Shown here: piece by piece, positions 51,466 through 64,000 of the stretch
Numbering within the stretch: position 1 is the first letter of the stretch
Layout of the letters: every line of letters begins with the position of its first letter
NCBI GenBank assembly: GCA_013001465.1
Contig: JABDMM010000115.1
Span: forward strand, 1 to 64,000
Direction of reading: 5' to 3'
Length of the DNA stretch: 64,000 nucleotides
DNA from: Chitinophagales bacterium
GTDB taxonomy: Bacteria > Bacteroidota > Bacteroidia > Chitinophagales > JABDMM01
Position numbers and translations under genes: made by a program
The notes under the pieces: generated by a model
Told to the model about the DNA's origin: nothing
What the model saw: only the letters and a program-made list of their open reading frames with translations
Database searches by the model: none

Positions 51466-52449
51466 CTAATCGAGTTGGTTCACTTTCAACTTAACCTCAT
51501 AGTTTCCCTTATTGCCGGAATTATAAACCGATTCATAAATAGATAAGTAAAGTATTCCCGTAGCTTCTGATTTAGCTTTATATAGGTTCCCTGCGATACG
51601 AGTCGGACCCTTTTCTCCGATCTTAAATACTACATTCCCGAAAAGCGGACCTTTTTCTGAAGGTGGCTTTGAACCATTCACTCCGCCATCTGCGGTATAC
51701 GTATTCCCATCTAAGCTTTCAAGCACGATTTCTCCTGTAGCATTTATTGTAAGATTATCTCCCTTCTTTACTAATACACCGGTTTTCAACCATCCGTTGC
51801 TTCGGTTCGCAGAAATGTGTTGATCAGCTAAAAGCTTAAATGTCTTGGTTCGATACATTTCATCCTCCTGTAAGACAATTTCAATAACACCAACTGAACT
51901 GCGAGGAACTGTAAACTCTCCATACTTGCTATCCACAGTTATGCTTTCAAACTTATACTCACCAACAACACTGTGCTCTTCTCCAAAATGAATAATATCT
52001 CTTTCGCTGAAATCCGACTCCAGATCATACTTTTCTAAAAGAATCTGATAGAGGAGTTCTATGTTGAATGGGTTGTAAAGCTTCTTCTCATAATCAGGGG
52101 ATTCAATATAATCTCGCAGCATAGGTAAGATATTTTCATCCTTTTCGACTAATCTGTCAAACGCACGTTCTGATTCTTCCAAAGCTCCAAATTGAATTTT
52201 ATCGAGTTGCTCATAAAGCACATCTCTGTCCACTCCTTCTGAACTTACCCCAAGAACTATTTTGCGTACTTCTTTAGCCGGAAAAGCAAGGTTACCATAA
52301 TCGGTAGCGAATGGAATTTTGACAATGCTGGTATAACCGGTAAGCACATCTCCATTTTTCATGTTTAGTGTAACCAATGACCGCTCTTGCGCCATTGTTG
52401 ACACGGTCATAATTAGTATCAGAAGTAAATTTGCAATTACATGTTTCAT
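51466..52449 (-). CDS. Secreted protein with C-terminal LecA/PA-IL-like domain
   Basis: Signal peptide; WLKTGVLVKKGDNLTINATGEIVL...GPLFGNVVFKIGEKGPTRIAGNLYKAKSEATGILYLSIYESVYNSGNKGNYEVKLKV resembles LecA-like lectin fold. Confidence 0.6.
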   Translation of the reverse strand: MKHVIANLLLILIMTVSTMAQERSLVTLNMKNGDVLTGYTSIVKIPFATDYGNLAFPAKEVRKIVLGVSSEGVDRDVLYEQLDKIQFGALEESERAFDRLVEKDENILPMLRDYIESPDYEKKLYNPFNIELLYQILLEKYDLESDFSERDIIHFGEEHSVVGEYKFESITVDSKYGEFTVPRSSVGVIEIVLQEDEMYRTKTFKLLADQHISANRSNGWLKTGVLVKKGDNLTINATGEIVLESLDGNTYTADGGVNGSKPPSEKGPLFGNVVFKIGEKGPTRIAGNLYKAKSEATGILYLSIYESVYNSGNKGNYEVKLKVNQLD

Positions 52450-52460
52450 GACAAACGATA

Positions 52461-53534
52461 TTATGTTGAACTTCCTTCTTTCAGCTTCTCCGCATTCTCA
52501 GCGATCTTCAAGGCATCGATGATCTCTTGAATATCTCCACCTATAATGTTATCCAGGTTGTATAGCGTTAGGTTTATTCTGTGATCGGTTACCCTGCCTT
52601 GTGGGTAATTATATGTTCTGATCTTTGCTGATCTGTCTCCTGTTGATACCAGAGATTTTCTTCTGGATGCAATTTTTTGGTCTTGTTCTCTTTGCATTTT
52701 ATCGTAGATACGCGTACGCAAAACCCCCATTGCGATTTCTCGGTTCTTCAATTGAGATCTCCCTTCCTGACATTCAACGACGATTCCGGTAGGCAAGTGT
52801 GTAAGCCGCACTGCTGATTCCGTTTTATTCACGTGCTGACCACCAGCACCTGATGCGCGATAAGTATCGACTTTAATATCGCTTTCATTTAGATCTACTT
52901 CCACATCCTCGACCTCAGGCATTACCGCAACTGATGCAGCAGATGTGTGCACACGTCCTTGCGATTCAGTTTTTGGGACTCTCTGCACACGGTGAACTCC
53001 GGATTCATATTTGAGGTCACCGTACACCGTTTGTCCACTAACTTTCATTACAACTTCTTTAAAGCCATCAATAGTACCGAATGTCTGATTGATCACTTCT
53101 ACTTTCCATTTTCTTCCCTCACAGTATTTAATATACATCTTATAGAGATCTCCGGCGAAAATACTTGCTTCATCGCCACCGGTTCCTGCTCTGATCTCCA
53201 ACATTACATCTTTCTCATCCTCCGGGTCCTTTGGAATTAACAGAAATTTGATCTCTTCCTCGATTTGATCTTTCTTTTCTTCAAGTTCCGTAAGTTCTGA
53301 TTTAGCAAGACTCTTGAAATCGTCATCTTCTTTAGATGATAAGATCTCTTTGTTATGTTCAATGTTACTTAGAATGTTGGAATACTTATCATGAGCTTGC
53401 ACGATCTCTTCCAGGCTCTTATACTCCTTACTCAGGCGAGTAAATTCCTTCATATCCTTTATCAACTCAGGATCTGATAGTGACTTACCGATCTCCTCAT
53501 ACCTTTCTTTTATCGCTTCAAGCTTATCCAGCAT
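52461..53534 (-). CDS. prfA: Peptide chain release factor 1
   Basis: EIRAGTGGDEASIFAGDLYKMYIKY; RVPKTESQGRVHTSAASVAVMPE; RASGAGGQHVNKTESAVRLTHLPTGIVVECQEGRSQ; no SPF RF2 signature. Confidence 0.95.
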   Translation of the reverse strand: MLDKLEAIKERYEEIGKSLSDPELIKDMKEFTRLSKEYKSLEEIVQAHDKYSNILSNIEHNKEILSSKEDDDFKSLAKSELTELEEKKDQIEEEIKFLLIPKDPEDEKDVMLEIRAGTGGDEASIFAGDLYKMYIKYCEGRKWKVEVINQTFGTIDGFKEVVMKVSGQTVYGDLKYESGVHRVQRVPKTESQGRVHTSAASVAVMPEVEDVEVDLNESDIKVDTYRASGAGGQHVNKTESAVRLTHLPTGIVVECQEGRSQLKNREIAMGVLRTRIYDKMQREQDQKIASRRKSLVSTGDRSAKIRTYNYPQGRVTDHRINLTLYNLDNIIGGDIQEIIDALKIAENAEKLKEGSST

Positions 53535-54271
53535 TACTTCAATTTATAAATTTTGATCCCTGATGGAACACAAACATACAATTGTCCCTTTTCAACTTCA
53601 ATGTCGAGAACACTAGCAATTTCCAATAACAAGGTCGTTTCATTACTTCTGAAATCGTGATTGAAGATCCCGTCAACAGTGCTAAAATAGCAGATCATCC
53701 CACTTATTTCGACCGAAGTGATCCCTTGCTGTTGAATACTTCTTACATAAGCACCAAGTTTGTCAAAGATATGAATGCCTGCATTATCTTTAATATACAA
53801 AGCGCCACCGGTAAAAAACAGATCACATGTGGAAGTTGGTTTTAAAATATGAGTATAATCGATCTGTTGTATTACTTTTCCGGTTTCTGTTATCTCTACC
53901 AAGGTATTGGACTCGCATTCATAAAACCAGAAGTTTCCCGAAGAAGTTACAGCTATTCTACCTTTGCCCAGACCCTGATCGTTGAGATCTATCGTTTTAA
54001 GCTCGATAAGGTCAAGATCTAAAACTACCACCTGATTCTTATCTTCGATATAAACTAGGGGTTTATGGATCTCCGAAATGTCTATTTGAGTTATATTTTC
54101 CGAATTGGAGGTGCTGTAAGTTTGTTTTTCTCCATTGATAGCTGTTTTTGTTAGAGAGCTACCCTTCACGGTATACACATTATCAAACACATCTACTTTT
54201 ACGATCTCTGCTTTGTTATTGATAACGGTTAAGAGTTCCAACGAAGCTATAAATACAAACAGCCAGCTCAT
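53534..54271 (-). CDS. Hypothetical secreted protein, beta-propeller-like
   Basis: 245-aa ORF with beta-repeat character; TAATG overlap with prfA and ATGA overlap with lpxH-like gene. Confidence 0.65.
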   Translation of the reverse strand: MSWLFVFIASLELLTVINNKAEIVKVDVFDNVYTVKGSSLTKTAINGEKQTYSTSNSENITQIDISEIHKPLVYIEDKNQVVVLDLDLIELKTIDLNDQGLGKGRIAVTSSGNFWFYECESNTLVEITETGKVIQQIDYTHILKPTSTCDLFFTGGALYIKDNAGIHIFDKLGAYVRSIQQQGITSVEISGMICYFSTVDGIFNHDFRSNETTLLLEIASVLDIEVEKGQLYVCVPSGIKIYKLK

Positions 54272-55008
54272 TCTACAAAGTGTTTTAGCTCAAGCTTGCC
54301 ATCAGCAAACTCTGCATAGGTGAAGTGATCGATCCAATCACCAAGGTTGATATACCTACTATGCTGTCCAATTTCTATATCGACAGGGATATGCCGGTGA
54401 CCATAGATAAAATAATCGAAATGTTGTTCTTTTAGGAGCTCCTTTGAATGAATGACCAACCATTCTTTATCCTCTCCAAGGAATGCTTCTATCTCTGAGT
54501 GTTCCCGGCTTTTAAGCGACCAGTATTTGGCTATCCCAATTCCCAGATCAGGATGTAGTTTACTAAACAACCACTGACAAAATCGATTAGTAAATACTTT
54601 CTTAAGAAACTTATATCCATGGTCACCCGGACCAAGGCCATCTCCATGAGCGACATAAAATTCTTTATTCTGATAGTTGAATTTGTACTCTTCTTTATGC
54701 ACCTGTACGCCAAGTTCATCTTCAAAATAACCAAACAGCCAGACATCGTGGTTACCTGTAAAATAATGGATCTTTATACCTCTATCGCATAGTTCTGCTA
54801 TCTTGCCTAGAATGCGTGTAAAGCCTTTGGGGACAGATCTTTTATAATCAAACCAGAAATCGAAAATATCACCGACAAGAAAGATCTCATGTGCTTCGTA
54901 AGCGATGCTATCCAGCCATCGAATAAATTTTTTTTCCCGAATTAAGCTATTGGTGTGATCTGGAAATCCCAGATGAAGGTCAGATGCAAAAAATAATTTC
55001 GATCCCAC
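54268..55008 (-). CDS. UDP-2,3-diacylglucosamine diphosphatase (LpxH-family metallophosphoesterase)
   Basis: FFASDLHLGFPD; IFLVGDIFDFWFDYKRSVPKGFTRILGKI; HYFTGNHDVWLFGYF; VAHGDGLGPGDHGYKFLKKVF; YIYGHRH-like. Confidence 0.9.
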   Translation of the reverse strand: MGSKLFFASDLHLGFPDHTNSLIREKKFIRWLDSIAYEAHEIFLVGDIFDFWFDYKRSVPKGFTRILGKIAELCDRGIKIHYFTGNHDVWLFGYFEDELGVQVHKEEYKFNYQNKEFYVAHGDGLGPGDHGYKFLKKVFTNRFCQWLFSKLHPDLGIGIAKYWSLKSREHSEIEAFLGEDKEWLVIHSKELLKEQHFDYFIYGHRHIPVDIEIGQHSRYINLGDWIDHFTYAEFADGKLELKHFVE

Positions 55009-55020
55009 TTAGCGCTGAGT

Positions 55021-55620
55021 CTAGTGAAGCTTTTCATCACAAAGGAATACGTATATATCTCTTGGGCCTTCAGCATAAAGAACAGGAACATTACACATGG
55101 AAGTTTTCCAGCCGGAGGTTTTTGAAAGATCGAGCAATGAAGGGAGTTCATTTGACTTTTTGTCAAGGAAATCTTCTACTGCAGATTCAAGAGTGGAACA
55201 GAGTTGCGAACTATCGGCTATAAGTATATGTGCATCCGGAAACATCGGAAGCCTTCTTCTGGATGCTTGTTTAGGTGCAAGGAGAATTGCACCTGTATCT
55301 GAAATTAAATATTCGCAAGTTGAAAGGGCTGCATTGGAGTTATCCAGGTGATATCCGAGTTGATCCTTTTGGAAGTTGAGCGTATTTAGTGCTTCTTTCA
55401 ACTCCACTTCCCAGCAGTGAATATAATTCCAGTCTTTCTCTGTTTTCAACATTTCGAGCTGGGAAATACAATCCGCTTTGCTTTCGCAATAGAAAAAATG
55501 ACCCCCGAATTTTACCAGATTTTGAGCGAACTCAATATCCAGATTTGAACTTTCAGGCTTAGTCTCTTCTTCCTTAAAGAGTTTGAACTTAGTAGTTAGG
55601 TTTTCTGCGTTTTCAGACAT
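55021..55620 (-). CDS. LUD domain (lactate utilization-type) protein
   Basis: FGGHFFYCESKADCISQLEML; ALSTCEYLISDTGAILLAPKQASRRRLPMFPDAHILIADSSQL. Confidence 0.82.
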   Translation of the reverse strand: MSENAENLTTKFKLFKEEETKPESSNLDIEFAQNLVKFGGHFFYCESKADCISQLEMLKTEKDWNYIHCWEVELKEALNTLNFQKDQLGYHLDNSNAALSTCEYLISDTGAILLAPKQASRRRLPMFPDAHILIADSSQLCSTLESAVEDFLDKKSNELPSLLDLSKTSGWKTSMCNVPVLYAEGPRDIYVFLCDEKLH

Positions 55621-55640
55621 GGTACAAATTTAAATAAAGC

Positions 55641-57704
<2,064 letters not shown>

Positions 57705-57722
57705 TTATATTGAATTGCTACT

Positions 57723-58103
57723 TTAAACGATTTTTTGAATACTATCGTGCTTATAAACTGTTGCATCATTCCAAAGTTCTTCTAATTGATACTTCAATCT
57801 TGCTTCTCTATGAAATACATGAACAACGATATCTATGTAATCCAACAGAATCCATTCTAAATTGTTGTATCCCTCAACGAATGCCGGAACTTGTTTATAG
57901 TCCTTCTTAATTTTATCTCTTATGTGATCGGCTATGGCTTGAACTTGAGTGCTGGAATCACCATGACAAATGATGAAATAATCGGAGATAGCTTCAGAAA
58001 CTTCGCTCAGATCCAAACTAACAACATCATTACCTTTCTTATCCAGAATTGCATCTACTACTGCATTTCTTAAAATATTTGCGGTTGCGACTTTTTTCTT
58101 CAA
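57723..58103 (-). CDS. rsfS: Ribosome silencing factor RsfS
   Basis: DVVSLDLSEVSEAISDYFIICHGDSSTQVQAIADHIRDKIKKDY...EGYNNLEWILLDYIDIVVHVFHREARLKYQLEELWND. Confidence 0.93.
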   Translation of the reverse strand: MKKKVATANILRNAVVDAILDKKGNDVVSLDLSEVSEAISDYFIICHGDSSTQVQAIADHIRDKIKKDYKQVPAFVEGYNNLEWILLDYIDIVVHVFHREARLKYQLEELWNDATVYKHDSIQKIV

Positions 58104-58157
58104 ATATTTATTTTTCCCTTTGTTTATAATTTAGTTCTATATTGTAAAGTTACTCAT

Positions 58158-58925
58158 TTGAAGCCAATAAATAACACATTGTTCCTTGGAAAGGTTCTTA
58201 TCGAACTCGATGATTCTCCTTCTACAAATATGTATGCTCATGAGCTACTCTCAAAAAACAGACCAATAGAAGGAACTGCCATAATAGCACACAATCAGTA
58301 CCAAGGGAAAGGACAATATGGCAAAAAGTGGATTAGTGAATCTGGTAAGAACTTAACACTAAGTGTGATCTTATATCCCGATTTCCTGAAAATTGAAGAT
58401 CAATTCTATCTTAATAAGTTGGTTTGTATCGCTTTAGTTGAATTTCTGGCTTCACTTGGTGTTGAGTCCAAAATCAAATGGCCCAATGATATTTACCACG
58501 AAAATTTGAAATTAGGGGGAGTGCTTATCGAAAACTCCGTTTCATTACAGTACCTATCTTCAAGTATTTTAGGTATTGGACTTAATATAAACCAGCTGGA
58601 GTTTGATAGCGAGTTAACCAATCCGATCTCCGTGGCAACGGTTTTGGGAAAAGAGCTGGATCTGGAAATGTGTGTGAACAATTTTCTTGCTGCACTTGAA
58701 AAGTGGTATCTTATTTTGAAGAATGGCGATTACCAAATGCTTGATTCTGGATTTAACAAAAATCTATATCGGGCAGGTGAATCTATTCTAGTCGACCTTC
58801 AAGGCAAAACTCATGAAGCTATATTTACAGGAGTGGAACGAACCGGTAAAATTAAACTAGAGATCGATGATCACATAGACTCCTACACTAATCATGAGAT
58901 AGAGATCCATTGGCTTAAAAGTTAA
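58158..58925 (+). CDS. birA: Biotin--[acetyl-CoA-carboxylase] ligase
   Basis: LDDSPSTNMYAHELL; EGTAIIAHNQYQGKGQYGKKWISESGKNLTLSVILYP; KIKWPNDIYHENLKLGGVLIE; TTG start. Confidence 0.92.
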   Translation: MKPINNTLFLGKVLIELDDSPSTNMYAHELLSKNRPIEGTAIIAHNQYQGKGQYGKKWISESGKNLTLSVILYPDFLKIEDQFYLNKLVCIALVEFLASLGVESKIKWPNDIYHENLKLGGVLIENSVSLQYLSSSILGIGLNINQLEFDSELTNPISVATVLGKELDLEMCVNNFLAALEKWYLILKNGDYQMLDSGFNKNLYRAGESILVDLQGKTHEAIFTGVERTGKIKLEIDDHIDSYTNHEIEIHWLKS

Positions 58926-59875
58926 AAGATCTCCCTGGCAATTGCGGTTACCGCTTCGCTGCGGCTCATAGAATAGAAATGCAGACAAGGCACTCCATAT
59001 TCCATCAATTCCCGAGATTGTTGTACAGCCCACTCTACTCCGATCTGTTTTGCAGCAGCATTATCTTTGGCCTTTGAAATTTCATTACTCAATTCTTCAG
59101 GTATGTCGATATGGAATCTTGGTGGGAGTGCAAGGATCTGTCCTTTGGTAGTGATCGGTTTTAATCCTGGAATGATGGGAACGTTTATCCCTTCTTCTTT
59201 ACACATGTCCAGGAATTTGAAATACTTCTGGTTATCATAAAACATTTGAGTGACGATATAATCAGCGCCCATATCCACTTTCTTTTTCAAATTCTTGAGG
59301 TCTGTGGATAAGTTTGGAGATTCGAAGTGCTTTTCAGGATAGGCAGCAACACCGATACAAAAATCGGTACTCATCTCATTTGCGGTTTCTTCGAATAAAA
59401 ATTTACCTTCATTCATATCCTTAATTTGCTTCACCAAATCACTTGCATAATTATGGCCACCTTCGGATGGGACAAAAGTGACTTCACTTTTTAGTGCATC
59501 ACCTCGCAATACCATCACATTTTGAATTTCCAAATAATGCAGGCTGAAAAGGGCATCTTCAGTTTCACCCTTCGTAAACCCGCCACAAACAAGGTGAGGA
59601 ACAGTATCAACTTTGTATCGGTTATGAATAGCAGCACATATGCCAACTGTTCCCGGACGCTTACGTTTTGGGATCTGCTCTATAAACCCATCACTTCTCT
59701 TTTTATATAAGATCTCTTCCCGGTGGTATGTTACATCGATAAACGGTGGATTAAACTCCATCAAAGGGTCGAGTACTTTATAAAGATCATTGATGCTTTT
59801 GCCTCTTAATGGAGGCAAGATCTCGAGTGAAAATAGAGTGGACTCCGCTTTTTGTAAATGCTCAGTTATCTTCAA
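58922..59875 (-). CDS. metF: Methylenetetrahydrofolate reductase
   Basis: FSLEILPPLRGKSINDLY; FIDVTYHRE; VPHLVCGGFTKGETEDALFSLHYLEIQNVMVLRGD; ADYIVTQMFYDNQKYFKF; IPIIPGLKPIT. Confidence 0.95.
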   Translation of the reverse strand: MKITEHLQKAESTLFSLEILPPLRGKSINDLYKVLDPLMEFNPPFIDVTYHREEILYKKRSDGFIEQIPKRKRPGTVGICAAIHNRYKVDTVPHLVCGGFTKGETEDALFSLHYLEIQNVMVLRGDALKSEVTFVPSEGGHNYASDLVKQIKDMNEGKFLFEETANEMSTDFCIGVAAYPEKHFESPNLSTDLKNLKKKVDMGADYIVTQMFYDNQKYFKFLDMCKEEGINVPIIPGLKPITTKGQILALPPRFHIDIPEELSNEISKAKDNAAAKQIGVEWAVQQSRELMEYGVPCLHFYSMSRSEAVTAIAREIF

Positions 59876-59934
59876 TCACTTAATTTTTAGGCTTGCAAAG
59901 AAAACAAATCTATTGTAAGGTAGTAGAACATATT

Positions 59935-59965
59935 TTGAACTTTAAAGTTTTATACGCTAACTTAG
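59935..59965 (+). promoter_or_regulatory. Putative Bacteroidota-type promoter for metH (TTG-N20-TAACTTAG)
   Basis: -33-like TTG at 59935-59937 and -7-like TAACTTAG at 59958-59965 (one mismatch to TAnnTTTG), placed just before the riboswitch. Confidence 0.45.
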
Positions 59966-59971
59966 CATTGA

Positions 59972-60069
59972 TTCTTATTAAGAAAGACTGAGGGAAAGGC
60001 CCGAAGAAGTCTTGGCAACCCTGAGAGATCAGAAGGTGCCAATTCCTGCCCATATGGGGAAAATAAGTA
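59972..60069 (+). ncRNA. SAM riboswitch (S-box, SAM-I-like) in metH 5' leader
   Basis: CTTATT...GAGGGAAAGGCCCGAAGAAGTCTTGGCAACC...AAGGTGCCAATTCCTGCCC...AATAAG; P1 CTTATT/AATAAG pairing; upstream of metH. Confidence 0.93.
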
Positions 60070-60118
60070 TTGCTCACCTTACGGCAATTCGCGCCTATCT
60101 TGATTTATTAAACATACT

Positions 60119-63100
60119 ATGCTACATCAACTTATAAAAGAACGTATTCTGGTCATGGACGGTGCTATGGGCACAATGATCCAAAGACATAAACTAAATG
60201 AAAAAGATTTTAGAGGAGAGCGTTTTATAAGTCATTCAAGCGATTTGCAAGGAAACAACGACCTCCTGTCAATTACACAGAAAAGAATAATCATTGATAT
60301 ACACAAACAGTATCTTGAAGCTGGTGCAGATATTATTGAAACAAATACCTTTAACGCAAACCGAATTTCTCAGGCTGATTATGGATTAGAAGATTTCAGT
60401 AGGGAAATTAACATCGCCGCTGCAGAATGTGCCAGAGCTGCTATAAATGAATTCCAGAAGGAAAATCCAGACAGAATTTGCTTTATCGCCGGCGCGATCG
60501 GACCTACAAATAAAACTGCATCAATTTCCCCGGATGTCAATCAACCTGGATATCGGGCTGTAAGCTTTGAAGATCTGGTTGAAATTTACAGCGAGCAGGC
60601 CAAAGCACTGATCGATGGTGGAGTCGATATATTGCTAGTAGAAACTGTTTTCGATACTTTAAATTGTAAGGCTGCTCTGTTTGCAATCGACACCGTTTTT
60701 GAAAAGAAGAAAAAGAAAATTCCTTTGATGGTTTCCGGTACCATTACCGATGCTAGTGGTAGAACTCTCTCAGGTCAGACGCCAGAAGCATTCTATATCT
60801 CGATCGAGCATGCAGATCTCTTCTCTGTTGGTTTAAACTGTGCACTCGGTGCAAAGGAAATGCGACCTCACATTGAAGCGCTTTCTCAAATTGCAGAGTG
60901 CAATGTAAGCGCTTATCCAAATGCCGGACTTCCCAATGAATTTGGAGAGTATGATGAATCACCGGAAGAAATGGCAAAGCATATCGAAGATTTTCTCTCC
61001 CATGATTTTGTAAATATCATTGGTGGTTGCTGTGGTACAACACCAGAACACGTCAAGGTTTTTTCTGAAGTGGCTAAAAAATATAACCCAAGAGAAATAC
61101 CGGCAAGCGATGATCACACACGTTTGAGCGGACTTGAACCGCTTATCATTACAGAAAATACCAATTTCGTAAATATCGGTGAGCGTACAAACGTCACAGG
61201 TTCGAAGAAGTTCGCTAAACTGATCGAAGAAGGGAAACTTGAAGAAGCGCTGAGTGTAGCCCAACAACAGGTAGATAACGGAGCCCAGATCATCGATGTT
61301 AACATGGATGAAGGAATGTTGGATTCTGAAAAAATGATGAAGGAGTTTGTTAACTTGATCGCTTCGGACCCATCTATTTGCAGAGTTCCTGTTATGATCG
61401 ATTCTTCGAAGTTCTCTGTGATCGAGGAAGGATTGAAGTGCCTTCAGGGCAAAGGTGTAGTGAATTCTATAAGTCTTAAAGAAGGCGAAGAACCTTTCAT
61501 AAAGCAAGCAAAGTGTATAAGAAGGTATGGTGCTGCTGTTGTCGTAATGGCTTTCGATGAATCGGGGCAAGCTGGAACAGCTCAGAGAAAATTTGAAATT
61601 TGTGAGCGTTCCTATGAAATACTGGTCAATAAATGTGGCTTCAAACCTCAGGACATCATCTTCGATCCGAATATTTTCGCTGTTGCCACCGGTATCGAAG
61701 AACATAATAACTATGCTGTTGCTTTCATCGAGGCCTGCAAAATGATCAAAGCGAAAATGCCTCTTTGTAAGATCAGTGGTGGGGTTAGCAATATTTCTTT
61801 TGCATTTCGTGGCAACAATGCTGTTCGCGAAGCCATGCATTCCGCATTCCTGTATCATGCTATCAAAGCAGGCTTGGATATGGGTATTGTAAATGCAGGC
61901 ATGATCGAAGTATATGAGCAAATCCCAAAAGACCTGCTAAAAAAATGTGAAGATGTACTACTGAATAGAAATCCTGAAGCAACAGAAGCGCTTTCGGCAT
62001 TCGCAGAAAATGTGAAAAGCGGTGGGAAGGTGATCAAGCAAACTAATGAATGGCGATCCTTTCCGGTGAAAAAGAGACTATCTCATGCGTTGATAAATGG
62101 GATCTCTGATTTCATTGTTGAGGATACAGAAGCAGCAAGAATAGAACTTGCAAGTCCGCTTAAAGTTATTGAAGGGCCATTGATGGACGGCATGAATGAG
62201 GTTGGAGACCTATTTGGTTCTGGTAAAATGTTCCTGCCCCAAGTGGTCAAGAGCGCGCGAGTGATGAAAAAAGCAGTGGCATATCTTACCCCATTTCTGG
62301 AAAATGAAAAGGACTCCGGCAAACCACTGACTAAAGGCAAGATCCTTCTGGCTACTGTAAAAGGAGATGTTCATGATATCGGTAAAAATATTGTTGGTGT
62401 AGTGCTTAAATGTAACAACTACGATGTTGTCGACCTTGGTGTCATGGTGCCTGCTCAAAAAATTCTCGATGCAGCCATAGAAGAAAATGCTGATATCATT
62501 GGTCTTAGCGGATTGATAACTCCTTCATTGGATGAAATGGTACATTTTGCTTCTGAAATGGAGAGGCTTGAAATGAATAAACCTTTATTGATCGGCGGAG
62601 CAACAACATCAATAATTCATACTGCTGTGAAGATCGATCCCGAATACTCCGGACCGGTGATGCATGTCGTCGATGCTTCGAAGAGTGTTGGGATCGTTAG
62701 TAATCTCTTAAGCGACTCTCAAATGTTGAATACCGCTAAGAAATACAAAGAGGATTACAGTCAGATGCGGGAAGAATACGAAGCACGAAAAGAAAAGATC
62801 GAGTATGTTTCTTTGGATGAAGCTAGAAACAATCGATTTGTCCCAAGGTTGGATAATGGTCAACTCTCGACTCCAAAATCAACCGGAATACAGATTTTCA
62901 AGGATTACGATCTGAATGAAATTAGCCGTTATATCGATTGGTCACCATTTTTCAATACCTGGGGTCTCAAAGGTAGATTTCCCCGGATCCTTGAAAGCCC
63001 GATATATGGTGCTGAAGCGAAAAAACTTTATGATGATGCTACAGCAATGATCGCTAGCATCATTGAAAACAAATGGATAAGAGCAGGTGCTGTCATTGGA

Positions 63101-63787
63101 ATTTTTCAAGCACACTCAGAAATGGATGATATCATTCTACAAGACAAAAATGAAAATCATCGCTTGAATTTCATGCGTCAGCAAACGCTTAAGAAAGAAG
63201 GTATCCCAAATTACTGCTTGTCGGATTTTATCGCTGATAAGAATAGCGGGATCGAAGATCATATAGGATTGTTCGCGGTAACAGCCGGATTGGACATCGA
63301 AAAGCAAATTGAAATTTTTGACAGCCAGGATGATGATTACTCATCGATCATGCTCAAAGCACTTGCTGATAGATTTGCTGAAGCCTTTACAGAGCTGATG
63401 CATGAAAAGGTAAGAAAGGACATCTGGGGTTACTCAAGCGATGAAAACCTAAATAACGAAGAACTGATCAGGGAGAAATACAGAGGGATCAGACCTGCTC
63501 CGGGCTATCCGGCTTGCCCCGATCACACGGAGAAAGCGAAGATATGGGAGATTCTGCATGTGGAAAAAAATACAGGCATAACGCTTACTGAGAGTTTTGC
63601 AATGTACCCCACAGCATCTGTTAGCGGTTATTATTTTGCTCATCCAAAATCTAAATATATCGGAGTTGGCAGAATAGCTAAAGATCAGGTGGAAGATCTG
63701 GCGAAGCGCAAAGGAATGGAACTTGACGAATTGGAAAGGTGGTTGTCACCAAACTTGAACTATAACAGAACTAAAGTTTCAGTTTAA
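60119..63787 (+). CDS. metH: Cobalamin-dependent methionine synthase, full length
   Basis: [30 protein letters not shown]-like [80 protein letters not shown]. Confidence 0.97.
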   Translation: MLHQLIKERILVMDGAMGTMIQRHKLNEKDFRGERFISHSSDLQGNNDLLSITQKRIIIDIHKQYLEAGADIIETNTFNANRISQADYGLEDFSREINIAAAECARAAINEFQKENPDRICFIAGAIGPTNKTASISPDVNQPGYRAVSFEDLVEIYSEQAKALIDGGVDILLVETVFDTLNCKAALFAIDTVFEKKKKKIPLMVSGTITDASGRTLSGQTPEAFYISIEHADLFSVGLNCALGAKEMRPHIEALSQIAECNVSAYPNAGLPNEFGEYDESPEEMAKHIEDFLSHDFVNIIGGCCGTTPEHVKVFSEVAKKYNPREIPASDDHTRLSGLEPLIITENTNFVNIGERTNVTGSKKFAKLIEEGKLEEALSVAQQQVDNGAQIIDVNMDEGMLDSEKMMKEFVNLIASDPSICRVPVMIDSSKFSVIEEGLKCLQGKGVVNSISLKEGEEPFIKQAKCIRRYGAAVVVMAFDESGQAGTAQRKFEICERSYEILVNKCGFKPQDIIFDPNIFAVATGIEEHNNYAVAFIEACKMIKAKMPLCKISGGVSNISFAFRGNNAVREAMHSAFLYHAIKAGLDMGIVNAGMIEVYEQIPKDLLKKCEDVLLNRNPEATEALSAFAENVKSGGKVIKQTNEWRSFPVKKRLSHALINGISDFIVEDTEAARIELASPLKVIEGPLMDGMNEVGDLFGSGKMFLPQVVKSARVMKKAVAYLTPFLENEKDSGKPLTKGKILLATVKGDVHDIGKNIVGVVLKCNNYDVVDLGVMVPAQKILDAAIEENADIIGLSGLITPSLDEMVHFASEMERLEMNKPLLIGGATTSIIHTAVKIDPEYSGPVMHVVDASKSVGIVSNLLSDSQMLNTAKKYKEDYSQMREEYEARKEKIEYVSLDEARNNRFVPRLDNGQLSTPKSTGIQIFKDYDLNEISRYIDWSPFFNTWGLKGRFPRILESPIYGAEAKKLYDDATAMIASIIENKWIRAGAVIGIFQAHSEMDDIILQDKNENHRLNFMRQQTLKKEGIPNYCLSDFIADKNSGIEDHIGLFAVTAGLDIEKQIEIFDSQDDDYSSIMLKALADRFAEAFTELMHEKVRKDIWGYSSDENLNNEELIREKYRGIRPAPGYPACPDHTEKAKIWEILHVEKNTGITLTESFAMYPTASVSGYYFAHPKSKYIGVGRIAKDQVEDLAKRKGMELDELERWLSPNLNYNRTKVSV

Positions 63788-64000
63788 AGAAGATCGCTTA
63801 ATGCAGAATCGACATCATTGTAATTAAAAGCAAATCCACTTTTCTCGATCTTCTCAGAAGAACATCTTTGCGTATCCAGAACCATGGTCGACATCTCCCC
63901 CAAAACTAATCTAATAGCAAACCCAGGTGCAGGTAACGCAGCAATAACTTTTCTACTGTTTTGTTTGATTGACCTTGTAAAAGCTTTATTCGTTACCGGA
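63784..64000 (-). CDS. Partial: C-terminal part of TIGR01777-type NAD-dependent epimerase (DUF1731-like)
   Basis: Reverse-strand reading ...[50 protein letters not shown]; runs off the window; 4-nt tail overlap with metH. Confidence 0.78.
   Translation of the reverse strand, partial: PVTNKAFTRSIKQNSRKVIAALPAPGFAIRLVLGEMSTMVLDTQRCSSEKIEKSGFAFNYNDVDSALSDLL

Noticed and set aside
60959-61921. 320-aa antisense ORF opposite metH
   Set aside because: Lies wholly inside the strongly conserved metH frame; composition (Cys/His/Phe-rich, no domain) is typical of a shadow ORF.

Overview
The window is chromosomal DNA that looks like a Bacteroidota genome. Supporting signs are SprA, several T9SS-type C-terminal sorting domains, a MurF-Alr fusion, GSCFA, DUF4286 and DUF4837 proteins, and Bacteroidota-like promoters. 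About 45 protein genes can be supported. They are mostly housekeeping (ruvA, gcvH, prfA, ftsH, rsfS, birA, metF, metH, an IcmF-type mutase, a transketolase N-half) mixed with large secreted or adhesin-like proteins. A SAM (S-box) riboswitch precedes metH. I found no rRNA, tRNA, CRISPR array, prophage, transposase or recognisable defence island. The items most worth a second look are: (1) a hypothetical exported protein with six exact-period 19-aa Trp-rich tandem repeats (18202-18543); (2) a dispersed intergenic repeat family (ACCGCAGAGgACGCAGAGG...), present as ~55-bp-arm palindromes, as a triple tandem copy, and as a copy forming the C-terminus and stop codon of a dipeptide epimerase; (3) a C-rich/G-rich ~10-bp periodic array at 12060-12256; (4) a flavodoxin-like/egtB/egtD operon with no visible C-S lyase; (5) a 50-aa membrane mini-ORF missed by the ORF track. 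I see no convincing wholly new multi-gene system; the repeat protein and the dispersed repeats are the best novelty candidates.
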